A stretch of 26,725 bases of DNA from an uncultured Prevotella sp. (lineage in GTDB: Bacteria > Bacteroidota > Bacteroidia > Bacteroidales > Bacteroidaceae). The DNA lies in NCBI GenBank assembly GCA_900552675.1, contig USAI01000027.1, positions 1-26,725 on the forward strand, written 5' to 3'. This document shows, piece by piece, positions 17,099-23,922 of the stretch; the stretch's first letter is position 1; each line of letters opens with the position of its first letter. Under the pieces are notes generated by a model. The model made no database searches. It had not been told where the DNA came from and was given only the letters and a program-made list of their open reading frames with translations. A program made the position numbers and the translations under genes.

Positions 17099-18973
17099 TT
17101 AGTTGTCTTTGTTCTCGCTGTCGATAGCTTTAATCTTCTGCTTCACCAGCTCCATATCGTCACGCAGCTTCTGCACCTTGCGGTTCATCTCGTCGATAAG
17201 GCTGTTGCCCTTCTTGCTGCTTACGTTAAGGAAGCCGAGGTTGTTTTCATAGGTCTGCACCTCTTGCTTCAGCTGCTCAAAGCGACGCATCAGTCGGCCA
17301 CGCTCAGTATCGAGCGCATCTTCGCCACGCTTAGCCACATTCTTCAGGTTGTTCTTGAAGTTGTTCAAGCGGCGACGTGCCGAGCTGACGTTGAACTGTT
17401 TATAAATTTTGTCGAGCACGGCATGATATTCTTCATACACCTTATCTTTCTCTTTATAAGGCACGTGTCCTACGGCGTTATACTCTTCAACCAGCTGCTG
17501 CACCTGCTGCTGAGCATCGTCGGCAGCGGCCTCGAGCACAGCTTTCAGCTTCTCGATCACTGCCTTCTTCTTGTCGAGGTTGGCGCGCTCTTCGTTGTGT
17601 ACGCCAGCGTTGGCAGCGTTACGTGCATCGAAGAACTTGTTGCAAGCGCCCAAGAACTCGGCCCACAGCTGGTCGCCCAAACGCTTGGGCACCTGACCTA
17701 TGGTCTTCCACTCTTTCTGAAGGGCTATTAGCTTGTCGCTGGTCGACTTCCATTCAGTGCTATCTTGCAGTGCTTTAGCCTTTTCTACCAGCGCACGTTT
17801 CTTGTCGGCGTTCTCAGCCATCTGAGCCTTGACAGCCTTGAAGAACTGTGTTTTGCGGCCGAAGAAGTCGTCGCAAGCCAAGCGGAAGCGCTCAAAGATC
17901 TTCACGTTCATCTTCTGCGGAGCAAAGCCTATGGTCTTCCACTCGTTTTGCAGAGCGATGATTTGTTGTGTGTGTTTCTCCCAGTCAGAGGCGGTTTTGT
18001 TTTCTTCCTTTATCACGGCCTCAACCTGTTCGCACAGCGCTGTCTTGCGGGTAAGGTTTTCTTCCTCGCGGGCGCGCAGCTCTTCAAAATGCTGCTGGTG
18101 GCGCTTGTTGATAACGGTAGAGGCAGCCTTGAAGCGTGTCCAGATTTGTTCGCGAAGGTCTTTAGCCACGGGGCCTGTTTCGCGATACTGCTGGTGCAGC
18201 TCTTGCAACTGGTGGAAGGCGCTGATGATGTCGGTCTCGTCGGCCAACTTCTCGGCAGCCTCGCACAGGCGAGTCTTCGTTTCAAGGTTCTTCTTGAAGT
18301 CGTATTCGCGTGCCTCGCTGTTCAGCTTCAGCAGGTCGTAGAACTGCTCTACATACAGCTGATAGTTGCGCCACAGTTCGCTGGCCTTTTCAGCGGGCAC
18401 AGCTTTAATGTCTTTCCACTGTTGCTGCAGCTCTTTAAATTCGGTATAATGGCTGTTGGCCTCATCGGGCGATGTGGCCATCTCTTTAATTTTCTCAATG
18501 ATGTCGAGCTTTTTCTGCAGGTTGGCCTGCTTCTCTTCTTCCTGTTGCAAGAACAGTTTGGCTCTCTTTTCGCGAATGATGCCCATCTCGGCTTTAAACA
18601 CCTCCTCGTCTTCGTCAGGCATCACCTGATAGGTTTCGGGGTCGCCACCGCCATCAAGATACGCTTTCATGCGTGCCTCGCGCTCGGCAATGTGTAGCTT
18701 ATAGAACGTTGTCTTCAAATGGTCAATCTCGTCCTTCGTGGGCGTTTCGTCATTGGCGACAATCTCTTTCAGGCGGTCGATGACTTCTTTCTTGGTTTTG
18801 AAAGTTTTTGCAGGTTCAGCAGTAGCTGTTTCCTGGGCCTCTTGAGCCTCACTGTCAGCCGTCTGAGCGGGAGCTTCTGTGTTTACGTTTTCTACTTGAA
18901 CGGCAGATTGCTCCACGTTCTTTTCATTTTCAAATGTACCCTGTTGCAGGGTGTTCTCTTGAGAGTCCATCAT
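17099..18973 (-). CDS. DUF349 repeat coiled-coil protein
   Basis: A 624-residue acidic, Lys/Glu-rich, mostly helical cytoplasmic protein. Residues 1-60 are low-complexity (Gln, Glu, Ala, Thr) and probably disordered. At least five DUF349-type repeats follow, each with a W/Y-x-x-I/V-G-x-x-P core: QWKDIKAVPAEKASELWRNY, QYRETGPVAKDLREQIWTRF, EWKTIGFAPQKMNVKIFERF, EWKTIGQVPKRLGDQLWAEF and EYNAVGHVPYKEKDKVYEEY. The last 100 residues form a coiled coil. The molecular role of this family is unknown to me. Two Met codons start the frame (18973 and 18970); either may be used. It has its own promoter and a strong terminator, so it is a single-gene unit. Confidence 0.85.
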   Translation of the reverse strand: MMDSQENTLQQGTFENEKNVEQSAVQVENVNTEAPAQTADSEAQEAQETATAEPAKTFKTKKEVIDRLKEIVANDETPTKDEIDHLKTTFYKLHIAEREARMKAYLDGGGDPETYQVMPDEDEEVFKAEMGIIREKRAKLFLQQEEEKQANLQKKLDIIEKIKEMATSPDEANSHYTEFKELQQQWKDIKAVPAEKASELWRNYQLYVEQFYDLLKLNSEAREYDFKKNLETKTRLCEAAEKLADETDIISAFHQLQELHQQYRETGPVAKDLREQIWTRFKAASTVINKRHQQHFEELRAREEENLTRKTALCEQVEAVIKEENKTASDWEKHTQQIIALQNEWKTIGFAPQKMNVKIFERFRLACDDFFGRKTQFFKAVKAQMAENADKKRALVEKAKALQDSTEWKSTSDKLIALQKEWKTIGQVPKRLGDQLWAEFLGACNKFFDARNAANAGVHNEERANLDKKKAVIEKLKAVLEAAADDAQQQVQQLVEEYNAVGHVPYKEKDKVYEEYHAVLDKIYKQFNVSSARRRLNNFKNNLKNVAKRGEDALDTERGRLMRRFEQLKQEVQTYENNLGFLNVSSKKGNSLIDEMNRKVQKLRDDMELVKQKIKAIDSENKDN

Positions 18974-19106
18974 TTCACTGTTTTAGTTTATGACAAGGTA
19001 ATCTATCACATATATGTCACGCCCCAGCATTGCGTGGCATGCATCAGCTTTCTTTATAACGAGCTGTGGCCTGCGAGGGCATGACAATTTCAGTATTTAT
19101 AAAGTG

Positions 19107-19136
19107 CAAACTTAAATAAAAAAAATTGAATAGCAA
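19107..19136 (-). promoter_or_regulatory. Promoter of the DUF349 gene
   Basis: Minus strand: TTG (19136-19134), a 19-base T-rich spacer, TAAGTTTG (19114-19107). The start site would be near 19100, leaving a leader of about 125 bases before the ATG. No other clear signal is visible in that leader. Confidence 0.75.
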
Positions 19137-19203
19137 CGAAAAAACACATTTTTTTTCATTTTATCTCGTTATAAGGCTGTTGGCCAATGCTTACAGGCAC
19201 CAA

Positions 19204-19259
19204 TAAAGCCCCTTTTAGCATGGCATAAACCTGTTATGCGATGGCTAAAAGGGGCTTTA
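19204..19259 (-). terminator. Two-step perfect hairpin downstream of corA
   Basis: TAAAGCCCCTTTTAGC (19204-19219) pairs exactly with 19244-19259. The loop itself holds a second stem, GCATAA (19223-19228) with TTATGC (19234-19239), joined by AT/AT pairs. The full dyad is about 25 bp with one opposed G-G. It is 38 bases past the corA stop, so it probably ends that transcript, although no long T-run follows on either strand. Confidence 0.6.
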
Positions 19260-19297
19260 CGCTATGCCAAACAAAAGGCTATAAAAGCGCGTGGGGG

Positions 19298-20224
19298 CTA
19301 CATTAGTCGTTTGCGTCTGAGAATTACCCACGACACGGCCGACACCAGCACTGAGAGCACCATGGCAATGGCAAAGCCGTAAGGATAGTTTTCCATGCCA
19401 TTGATAAGGTTCATGCCGAAGATTGACGATATGAGCGTGGGGAACATCATGATAATCGACACCGAGGTAAGGGTACGCATCACGGTGTTCATGTTGTTGT
19501 TAATGATGCTCGAATAGGTATCCATCGTCGACTCTAAGATGTCGGCATAGATATTGGTGGTTTCTCGTGCCTGCGACATCTCAATGTTTACGTCTTCAAT
19601 AAGGTCGGCATCAAGCTCATCCACTTGCAACTTAAACTTCAGCTTAGCCAATAACGTCTCGTTACCACGAATTGAGGTGATAAAATAGGTAAGCGAGTCT
19701 TGCAAGCGGCTCAATCCTATCAGCGACTCGTTGTTCACACCATGGTCAAGGTTGTGCTTTGCCTTTTCAATGAGGGTATTGATTTGCTTCAAGCGCTTCA
19801 GATACCATACGGCCGACGACAAGAACAAGCGGAAAATCATGTCTACATAGTCGGTAAAGCCCTGACCACGTTTTTGCTGATAGCTCACAAAATCAATCAT
19901 CATGTTTGTTTCATAATAGCAAACGGTGATGGTGACGTCGCGTTTATGAATGATACCCAGCGGAACAGTGGTATAAGGCGTGCGCGACCGTATTTCTTTT
20001 ACATACGGTATACGTAAGATGATAAGCATCCAGCCATCATCATATTCGTAGCGAGCCCGTTCGTCGGTATCGCTAATGTCGGAAAGAAAATAGTCAGGGA
20101 TATTAAATTTATCTTCCAGATACTGCTGATCTTCTTCTGTTGGACAAGTAACCTGTATCCAGCAGTTGGGTTGCCATTCGTTAATGGTCTTTAGTGAGGT
20201 GTTGATATTCCAATATGTTCTCAT
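19298..20224 (-). CDS. corA: CorA-family magnesium/divalent cation channel
   Basis: A 308-residue inner-membrane channel subunit. The cytoplasmic N-terminal alpha-beta domain (1-240) carries the long helix around FRLFLSSAVWYLKRLKQINT and QDSLTYFITSIRGNETLLAK. Two C-terminal membrane spans (about 253-269 and 282-302) flank the selectivity loop, in which the signature Gly270-Met271-Asn272 is intact (SIFGMNLINGMENYPYG). The end is basic (RRKRLM), as expected for the inside. CorA proteins move Mg, Co or Ni as pentamers. The start fits family length. A 17-bp hairpin covers the start codon, suggesting control of translation, and a -7 box lies about 128 bases upstream. Confidence 0.93.
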   Translation of the reverse strand: MRTYWNINTSLKTINEWQPNCWIQVTCPTEEDQQYLEDKFNIPDYFLSDISDTDERARYEYDDGWMLIILRIPYVKEIRSRTPYTTVPLGIIHKRDVTITVCYYETNMMIDFVSYQQKRGQGFTDYVDMIFRLFLSSAVWYLKRLKQINTLIEKAKHNLDHGVNNESLIGLSRLQDSLTYFITSIRGNETLLAKLKFKLQVDELDADLIEDVNIEMSQARETTNIYADILESTMDTYSSIINNNMNTVMRTLTSVSIIMMFPTLISSIFGMNLINGMENYPYGFAIAMVLSVLVSAVSWVILRRKRLM

Positions 20225-20268
20225 AAGGCAAAGTCTCCATGCGCTAACAAGATGGAGCCTTGCCTTAT
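20223..20268 (-). promoter_or_regulatory. Hairpin occluding the corA start codon
   Basis: On the minus strand ATAAGGCAAGGCTCCAT (20268-20252) pairs with ATGGAGACTTTGCCTTAT (20240-20223): 17 pairs, one of them G-U, with a single bulged A and an 11-base loop. The second arm ends in the first two bases of the corA ATG. In a group that relies on open A-rich leaders rather than Shine-Dalgarno pairing, this should strongly limit translation initiation. That it is a regulator is inferred. Confidence 0.6.
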
Positions 20269-20351
20269 CCTACGGCAGACTCTATCTTGCTGAAATAATA
20301 TTTTCCGCGTAATAGTCGTCCATAATGTTGTTAAAATTTCTATTTGCGCTG

Positions 20352-20359
20352 CAAAAGTA
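20352..20359 (-). promoter_or_regulatory. Putative -7 box for corA
   Basis: Minus strand TACTTTTG, a match to TAnnTTTG, with no clear -33 element at the expected distance. It would give a corA leader of about 120 bases, all upstream of and including the start-codon hairpin. Confidence 0.45.
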
Positions 20360-20451
20360 CGAAAATAAAGTGAAACGGCCTATCTCTTCCCCATTTTTTT
20401 GTGTTAAGATGATGTTTCAGTGGCACGTTGTACCAATTTTGTGGCCAAGCG

Positions 20452-20690
20452 AAAGAAAAAAGTTCCATGGCTACTCAGTTCAAGGAGGAAATTATCCCTA
20501 CTTCAATCTTACCTTTATACTAAATCAACCCCCTGTTCAGAACCAATACCGGCTGAACAATCAGGCGGCAGCCATGGAACAAAAGTATATATGCGGCAAA
20601 CATCATAGCAACAAAATGGCACTATTCGTCCCTATATATAAAAGGGTATGAACGCCCATTAAGCCAGCATGAGCCGTATATGCTCTCAGC
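20452..20690 (-). ncRNA. Candidate structured RNA upstream of corA
   Basis: A minus-strand unit bounded by a -7 box on one side and a hairpin plus T-run on the other, about 235 bases. Domain I is closed by GCCGTATATGC (20683-20673 region) with GTATATATGCGGC (20585-20597) and contains a stem GGC/GCC, TTC/GAA, CCCT/AGGG at 20618-20657. Domain II is closed by an exact 11-bp stem (20462-20472 with 20570-20580) and holds inner stems TGTTCAG/CTGAACA (20534-20540, 20553-20559) and CAGGGGG with CCTCCTTG. On the minus strand, domain II is followed directly by TTTTTTCTTT. No open frame of note is found. I do not recognise the RNA; transcription and boundaries are inferred. Confidence 0.45.
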
Positions 20691-20691
20691 A

Positions 20692-20721
20692 CAAACTTAT
20701 ATTTATAAAGTATGAATGAAA
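20692..20721 (-). promoter_or_regulatory. Possible promoter of the minus-strand RNA candidate
   Basis: TAAGTTTG on the minus strand (20699-20692), with TTT about 19 bases upstream (20721-20719). Transcription would begin near 20686 and run toward corA. Confidence 0.4.
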
Positions 20722-20925
20722 TTGACAACAAAAACTTATCTGAAAAAGAATAGTTTCGTTTTTTTCAAAGTGATGATGTCAACAAAGTATGATAGTGGTT
20801 TTTATCTATCTGTTTATCGGTCAGTTACTTTACGATATAGGTCTCTCTAATTTGGTGCAAATATATGAAAAAAAATCAATACATACAATATTTTAAGTTT
20901 TTTTGAGCATAGAATTTACATAAAG
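20722..20925. other. A+T-rich stretch without a recognisable gene
   Basis: No plausible open frame or hairpin of note. One further minus-strand -7-like box, TATATTTG, lies at 20875-20868 without a partner -33 element. Confidence 0.6.
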
Positions 20926-21050
20926 GAGCGAAGCGTGAAGCATAATGAAAAGTGAAGAACCAAAAAAAGGAAGGTGAAGGGCCCCAAAAAGGAAGGTGAG
21001 GAACGAAGAAAAGGAAGGTGAAGGACGAAGCGTGAAGCGTGAAGAATTCA
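20926..21050. repeat. Purine-rich tract with a 22-bp periodic motif
   Basis: Almost only purines on the plus strand. The motif GGAAGGTGA begins at 20969, 20991 and 21013, exactly 22 bases apart. It is flanked by GCGAAGCGTGAAG-type copies at both ends (about 20927 and 21026). No open frame fits it. Confidence 0.8.
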
Positions 21051-21146
21051 ATGGCTTAGCAAGACAGAACAAGACTTATCGAAAGACAAAACAGCGCATA
21101 ACAGAAAACCAATCGGGGCATATAATTGGGTAATAGCATTGAAATA

Positions 21147-21212
21147 ATCGTGCAAAAGCAGTGAGAAAATCGGGCGAAAGCAGTGAAAAAATCGGGCGAA
21201 AGCAGTGAAAAA
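21147..21212. repeat. Three-copy 22-bp tandem repeat
   Basis: Three adjoining 22-base units (21147-21168, 21169-21190, 21191-21212). Copies two and three are identical and read ATCGGGCGAAAGCAGTG followed by five A; copy one differs at three or so positions. Confidence 0.9.
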
Positions 21213-21216
21213 GTCA

Positions 21217-21304
21217 TCTCACACCGACCGTTCTCCATGCTTACAACGGTCGATATAAACACGAGCAACGACCGTTCTCCATGTTCATAACGGTCGATGT
21301 GAGA
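21217..21304. repeat. Cloverleaf-like triple dyad with two identical stems
   Basis: The outer stem is TCTCACA (21217-21223) with TGTGAGA (21298-21304). Inside are two hairpins with identical arms: CGACCGTT (21225-21232) with AACGGTCG (21245-21252), and the same arms again at 21269-21276 and 21289-21296. Each loop begins CTCCATG. The two hairpins are joined by 16 bases. It could be a structured RNA, a protein-binding site or a miniature mobile element; nothing in the sequence decides this. Confidence 0.8.
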
Positions 21305-21307
21305 CAA

Positions 21308-21372
21308 CTTGTTGCTGGGTTTTTGCCCAATTTATTGCTGGGTTTTGCCCAACTTATTGCCTAATTTCACCC
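21308..21372. repeat. TTGCTGGGTTTTTGCCCAA repeats
   Basis: Two near-identical copies (21308-21330 and 21331-21352) and a decayed third copy (from 21353). Each good copy contains a small dyad TGGG-TTTT-(G)CCCA. Spacing is 23 then 22 bases. Confidence 0.8.
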
Positions 21373-21549
21373 GATTAACACATGGGTTTCGTACCATTAA
21401 CGCAAAGCACGGAAGCGCCCGAAAGCGAATGAGAGAGGTTGAAACATAAACGGCAAAGCATAATGACAAAACAGAACAGCGAAGCACAACGGTAGCCACA
21501 CATTTCATTTTTTCTTGTCCCAACATGGCACAATAAGCAAAAATCTTCG

Positions 21550-21557
21550 TATCTTTG
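21550..21557 (+). promoter_or_regulatory. -7 box upstream of the plus-strand RNA candidate and mod
   Basis: TATCTTTG followed by CCC, a full TAnnTTTG match. The -33 position is weak. Transcription would begin near 21564 and could cover the structured RNA and continue into mod. Confidence 0.5.
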
Positions 21558-21559
21558 CC

Positions 21560-21858
21560 CTTGGATTTGGCTTCGTGTCATCTCCAAGACATTTTAGTAA
21601 AACATAAAGCATTGACTATTATTGTGGTCTTCCAGAAAAAGCGTAGGAAACTTTCATTCTGAATATACAACCACACCAATAATGGTTGGCTTCATCTGTC
21701 GTAAGCATAGGTGACGCCCATCGTTCGATTATTAGAGCCAATGTTCATGCCCTATACGGGTGTGAACATTCTTATAATCGGACGGTGGTTCAGACATTCC
21801 TACGCTTGCCACGGAAGACCCATAAGAGTGGTTCACACCCTTTTCTTTTGTGTCTTTT
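21560..21858 (+). ncRNA. Candidate structured RNA or long leader upstream of mod
   Basis: A chain of nested stems with no credible protein frame. Stems: CTTGGA/TCCAAG (21560-21565, 21583-21588); P1 GGTCTTCC/GGAAGACC (21626-21633, 21813-21820); P2 AGCGTAGGAA/TTCCTACGCT (21640-21649, 21797-21806) across an opposed six-base internal loop; CTGAA/TTCAG and CCAC/GTGG; a local CCAA/TTGG hairpin; P4 CGTTCGATTATTAG (21722-21735) with 21771-21784; P5 AATGTTCA/TGAACATT plus CCC/GGG (21741-21768). A 7-bp hairpin with one mismatch (21824-21842) followed by TTCTTTTGTGTCTTTTT looks like a terminator. A single promoter- and terminator-bounded RNA would fit the 6S-like Bacteroidales-1 class, but I cannot confirm that identity; a cis leader for mod is the alternative. 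Confidence 0.5.
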
Positions 21859-21881
21859 TGCGTCTGCACGCACAAGCCTGG

Positions 21882-21910
21882 TGATAGTTGGATGCTACAT
21901 CTAACTATTA
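21882..21910 (+). promoter_or_regulatory. Hairpin directly before the mod start
   Basis: TGATAGTTGGATG (21882-21894) pairs with CATCTAACTATTA (21898-21910): 13 pairs including two G-U, with a three-base loop. It ends six bases before the mod ATG, covering the region where ribosomes would load. It may damp expression of the methyltransferase or bind a regulator as DNA. Confidence 0.5.
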
Positions 21911-21916
21911 GAATAT

Positions 21917-23920
21917 ATGGACGCATTGCACCTTTATCATGAGCTGGAACAGCTCCTGCGCATGAACAGCCGTTATTGTATGGACGACGGCACATTGTTG
22001 AAAAACAGAATCGTTGAAGATGCCCTCAGCCTCAATCCGCTTCTCATCAAATCGCTGCTTGGCAACGATAAGATAAAAGCTGTCTTCTTTCAAGAAGTTG
22101 AAGGAATGATGGTTTTCGACAAGGTAAAGTTTCAACGCTTCGTTTCCGACACCCAGTTCTTAGGTGGCAGCTACACCATGTTTAAGAATAAGATTGGATT
22201 GACCAACGAAAACGGACGCTTCATCAGCGAGAGCCGAGAGGTGGTGCTCTCTTGGCCTTACAAAGACTGTGTGCTTGAAGGCGGACAGACCAAAGAGGAG
22301 GCTAAGCGCAACGAGATATTCTGGAACGAAACTCTCGCACCCGACGAGGTGAACCGACTGACCGAGCCAAAGGTGTTCTCCCATTTCAAGCGTTACGACA
22401 AGGATGGCGAACACAAGGTGGAACATCTTACTAATACCGACAATTTTATCATCAAAGGAAACAACCTCTTGACCTTGCATTCTTTGAAGAAGAAGTATGC
22501 AGGGAAGGTGAGACTAATTTATATTGATCCGCCGTATTATTTTGTAGCCAATAAATCAGAAGATACCTTTAACTACAATTCTAATTTTAAATTATCCACT
22601 TGGTGTACTTTTATGAAGAATCGGTTAGAGATTGCTAGGGATTTGCTGTCAGATGATGGGGCCTTGTTTGTTCAGATAAGTGATGATGGTGTAGCGGAAT
22701 TACATCTTATGTTAAAAGAAGTTTTTAATAAAAACGGAGAAAACAACTTTATAAATAAGATTACCATCAAAACAAAATCGCCTTCAGGTTTTGCGAGTGT
22801 AAACCCTGGTGTATTCGAAACAGCAGAATACATTTTGGCTTTTGCTAAGCATAAGAGACAATGGACATTTAAGCAGCAATTCGTAAAAACAGAATATGAT
22901 GATAATTATGCGTTTTATATAACAAACTTTGACGATAATTATAAAAAATGGAATTTTGAAAGAATAGATGCGATTGTTGCAGAACAAGAAGGGTATAAGA
23001 ATAAAAAAGAGGCGCTGAAAAACATAAAGAATGCTGTGTTTAAGCAACTTGTTGCAGACTTTGCTCTGGCAAACAAAGATAGAGTATTTCGCTTGACTGC
23101 GATAAATGATGATGCAGCAGAAGATGCAGTTAAACTTAGAGAGTTATCTAGAGAAAATAAAGATGCGATTTTTTGCTTAGAACGCTCGAACAACTCCCCA
23201 TTGTATGTTACGAAAGGACAAGAGATAGCTTTCTATTCCAAAAAGGTTCGTAATATTGATGGCGAAGACGTTCCAAGTATTCAGTTATCTAACATTTGGA
23301 TAGATACTCCTTATGAAGGAATAGCTAAAGAAGGTGGGGTGAAATTAAAAGGTGGAAAGAAGCCAGAAAAGTTGATTAGGCGAATTATAGACCTGGCTTC
23401 AAAGCCAAATGATATTGTCCTCGATTTTTTTGCAGGAAGTGGCACAACTGCAGCTGTTGCGTATAAGATGAAACGTAGGTTTATTACTTGCGACCAACTT
23501 GATGGGCAGATTGAAAAATCTTTAAAGAGGCTTACATGTGTATCTAAAGGCGAGCAGTCTGGCATCAGCAAGCTCGTTGGTTGGCAAGGTGGCGGCTCTT
23601 TCGTCTATTGTGAGCTTGCTAAAGCCAACGACAAGTATGCCGACGAGATAGAACAGGCCGAGACAAGCGAGCAGTTGAAAGACATTTGGGGGCGAATGAA
23701 GGCAACCGATTATCTGAACTATAAGGTAGACGTCAAAGAGATGGATGCCAATGCAGAAAGTTTCGACGGCTTAAGCCTTGAAGACCAGAAGCGTTTCCTC
23801 ATAGAGTGTCTTGACAAGAATCTGCTTTATGTAGCCCTGTCAGATATAGACAGCAACGAGTATGACGTGACGGACGAGGATAGACGTCTGACACAAGAGT
23901 TTTACAGAAAAGAACGTTGA
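21917..23920 (+). CDS. mod: Type III restriction-modification methyltransferase subunit (Mod)
   Basis: A 667-residue adenine-N6 DNA methyltransferase of the beta class, which also supplies sequence recognition to the Mod-Res complex. Order of parts: N-terminal region, FIIKGNNLLTLHSL (about 175-190), motif IV Asp204-Pro-Pro-Tyr207 (IDPPYYF; most type III Mods have DPPYNT), a target-recognition region (about 240-470), then motif I DFFAGSGTT from Asp503. The C-terminal LLYVALSDIDSNEYDVTDED followed by RRLTQEFY is typical of type III Mods. Bases about 22495-23545 (residues about 193-543) are much richer in A+T than both flanks, suggesting exchange of the catalytic and recognition block. No simple-sequence repeat that would cause phase variation is seen. 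res follows after two bases. Confidence 0.93.
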   Translation: MDALHLYHELEQLLRMNSRYCMDDGTLLKNRIVEDALSLNPLLIKSLLGNDKIKAVFFQEVEGMMVFDKVKFQRFVSDTQFLGGSYTMFKNKIGLTNENGRFISESREVVLSWPYKDCVLEGGQTKEEAKRNEIFWNETLAPDEVNRLTEPKVFSHFKRYDKDGEHKVEHLTNTDNFIIKGNNLLTLHSLKKKYAGKVRLIYIDPPYYFVANKSEDTFNYNSNFKLSTWCTFMKNRLEIARDLLSDDGALFVQISDDGVAELHLMLKEVFNKNGENNFINKITIKTKSPSGFASVNPGVFETAEYILAFAKHKRQWTFKQQFVKTEYDDNYAFYITNFDDNYKKWNFERIDAIVAEQEGYKNKKEALKNIKNAVFKQLVADFALANKDRVFRLTAINDDAAEDAVKLRELSRENKDAIFCLERSNNSPLYVTKGQEIAFYSKKVRNIDGEDVPSIQLSNIWIDTPYEGIAKEGGVKLKGGKKPEKLIRRIIDLASKPNDIVLDFFAGSGTTAAVAYKMKRRFITCDQLDGQIEKSLKRLTCVSKGEQSGISKLVGWQGGGSFVYCELAKANDKYADEIEQAETSEQLKDIWGRMKATDYLNYKVDVKEMDANAESFDGLSLEDQKRFLIECLDKNLLYVALSDIDSNEYDVTDEDRRLTQEFYRKER

Positions 23921-23922
23921 TT

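Noticed and set aside
17765..18697. A 310-codon plus-strand frame inside the DUF349 gene
   Set aside because: It is a by-product of the biased codons of the coiled-coil gene and has low-complexity hydrophobic content without motifs.
20640..20700. TPP riboswitch suggested by CTGAGA on the minus strand
   Set aside because: The rest of the conserved TPP core (ACCTGATCTGGATAATGCCAGCG-like part) is missing and no thiamine gene follows.
21147..21352. Possible CRISPR array
   Set aside because: The 22-bp units adjoin each other with no spacers, and no cas gene is present.
21560..21858. tmRNA or RNase P RNA
   Set aside because: The tRNA-like ends and tag frame of tmRNA and the GAGGAAAGTC core of RNase P RNA are absent.
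21686..21904. A 72-codon open frame in the structured region before mod
   Set aside because: The bases are accounted for by nested stems, the start is not in a typical context, and the protein has no recognisable pattern. A tiny gene cannot be fully excluded.
21917..23920. Phase-variable repeat tract in mod
   Set aside because: No run of identical short repeats able to shift the frame was seen.
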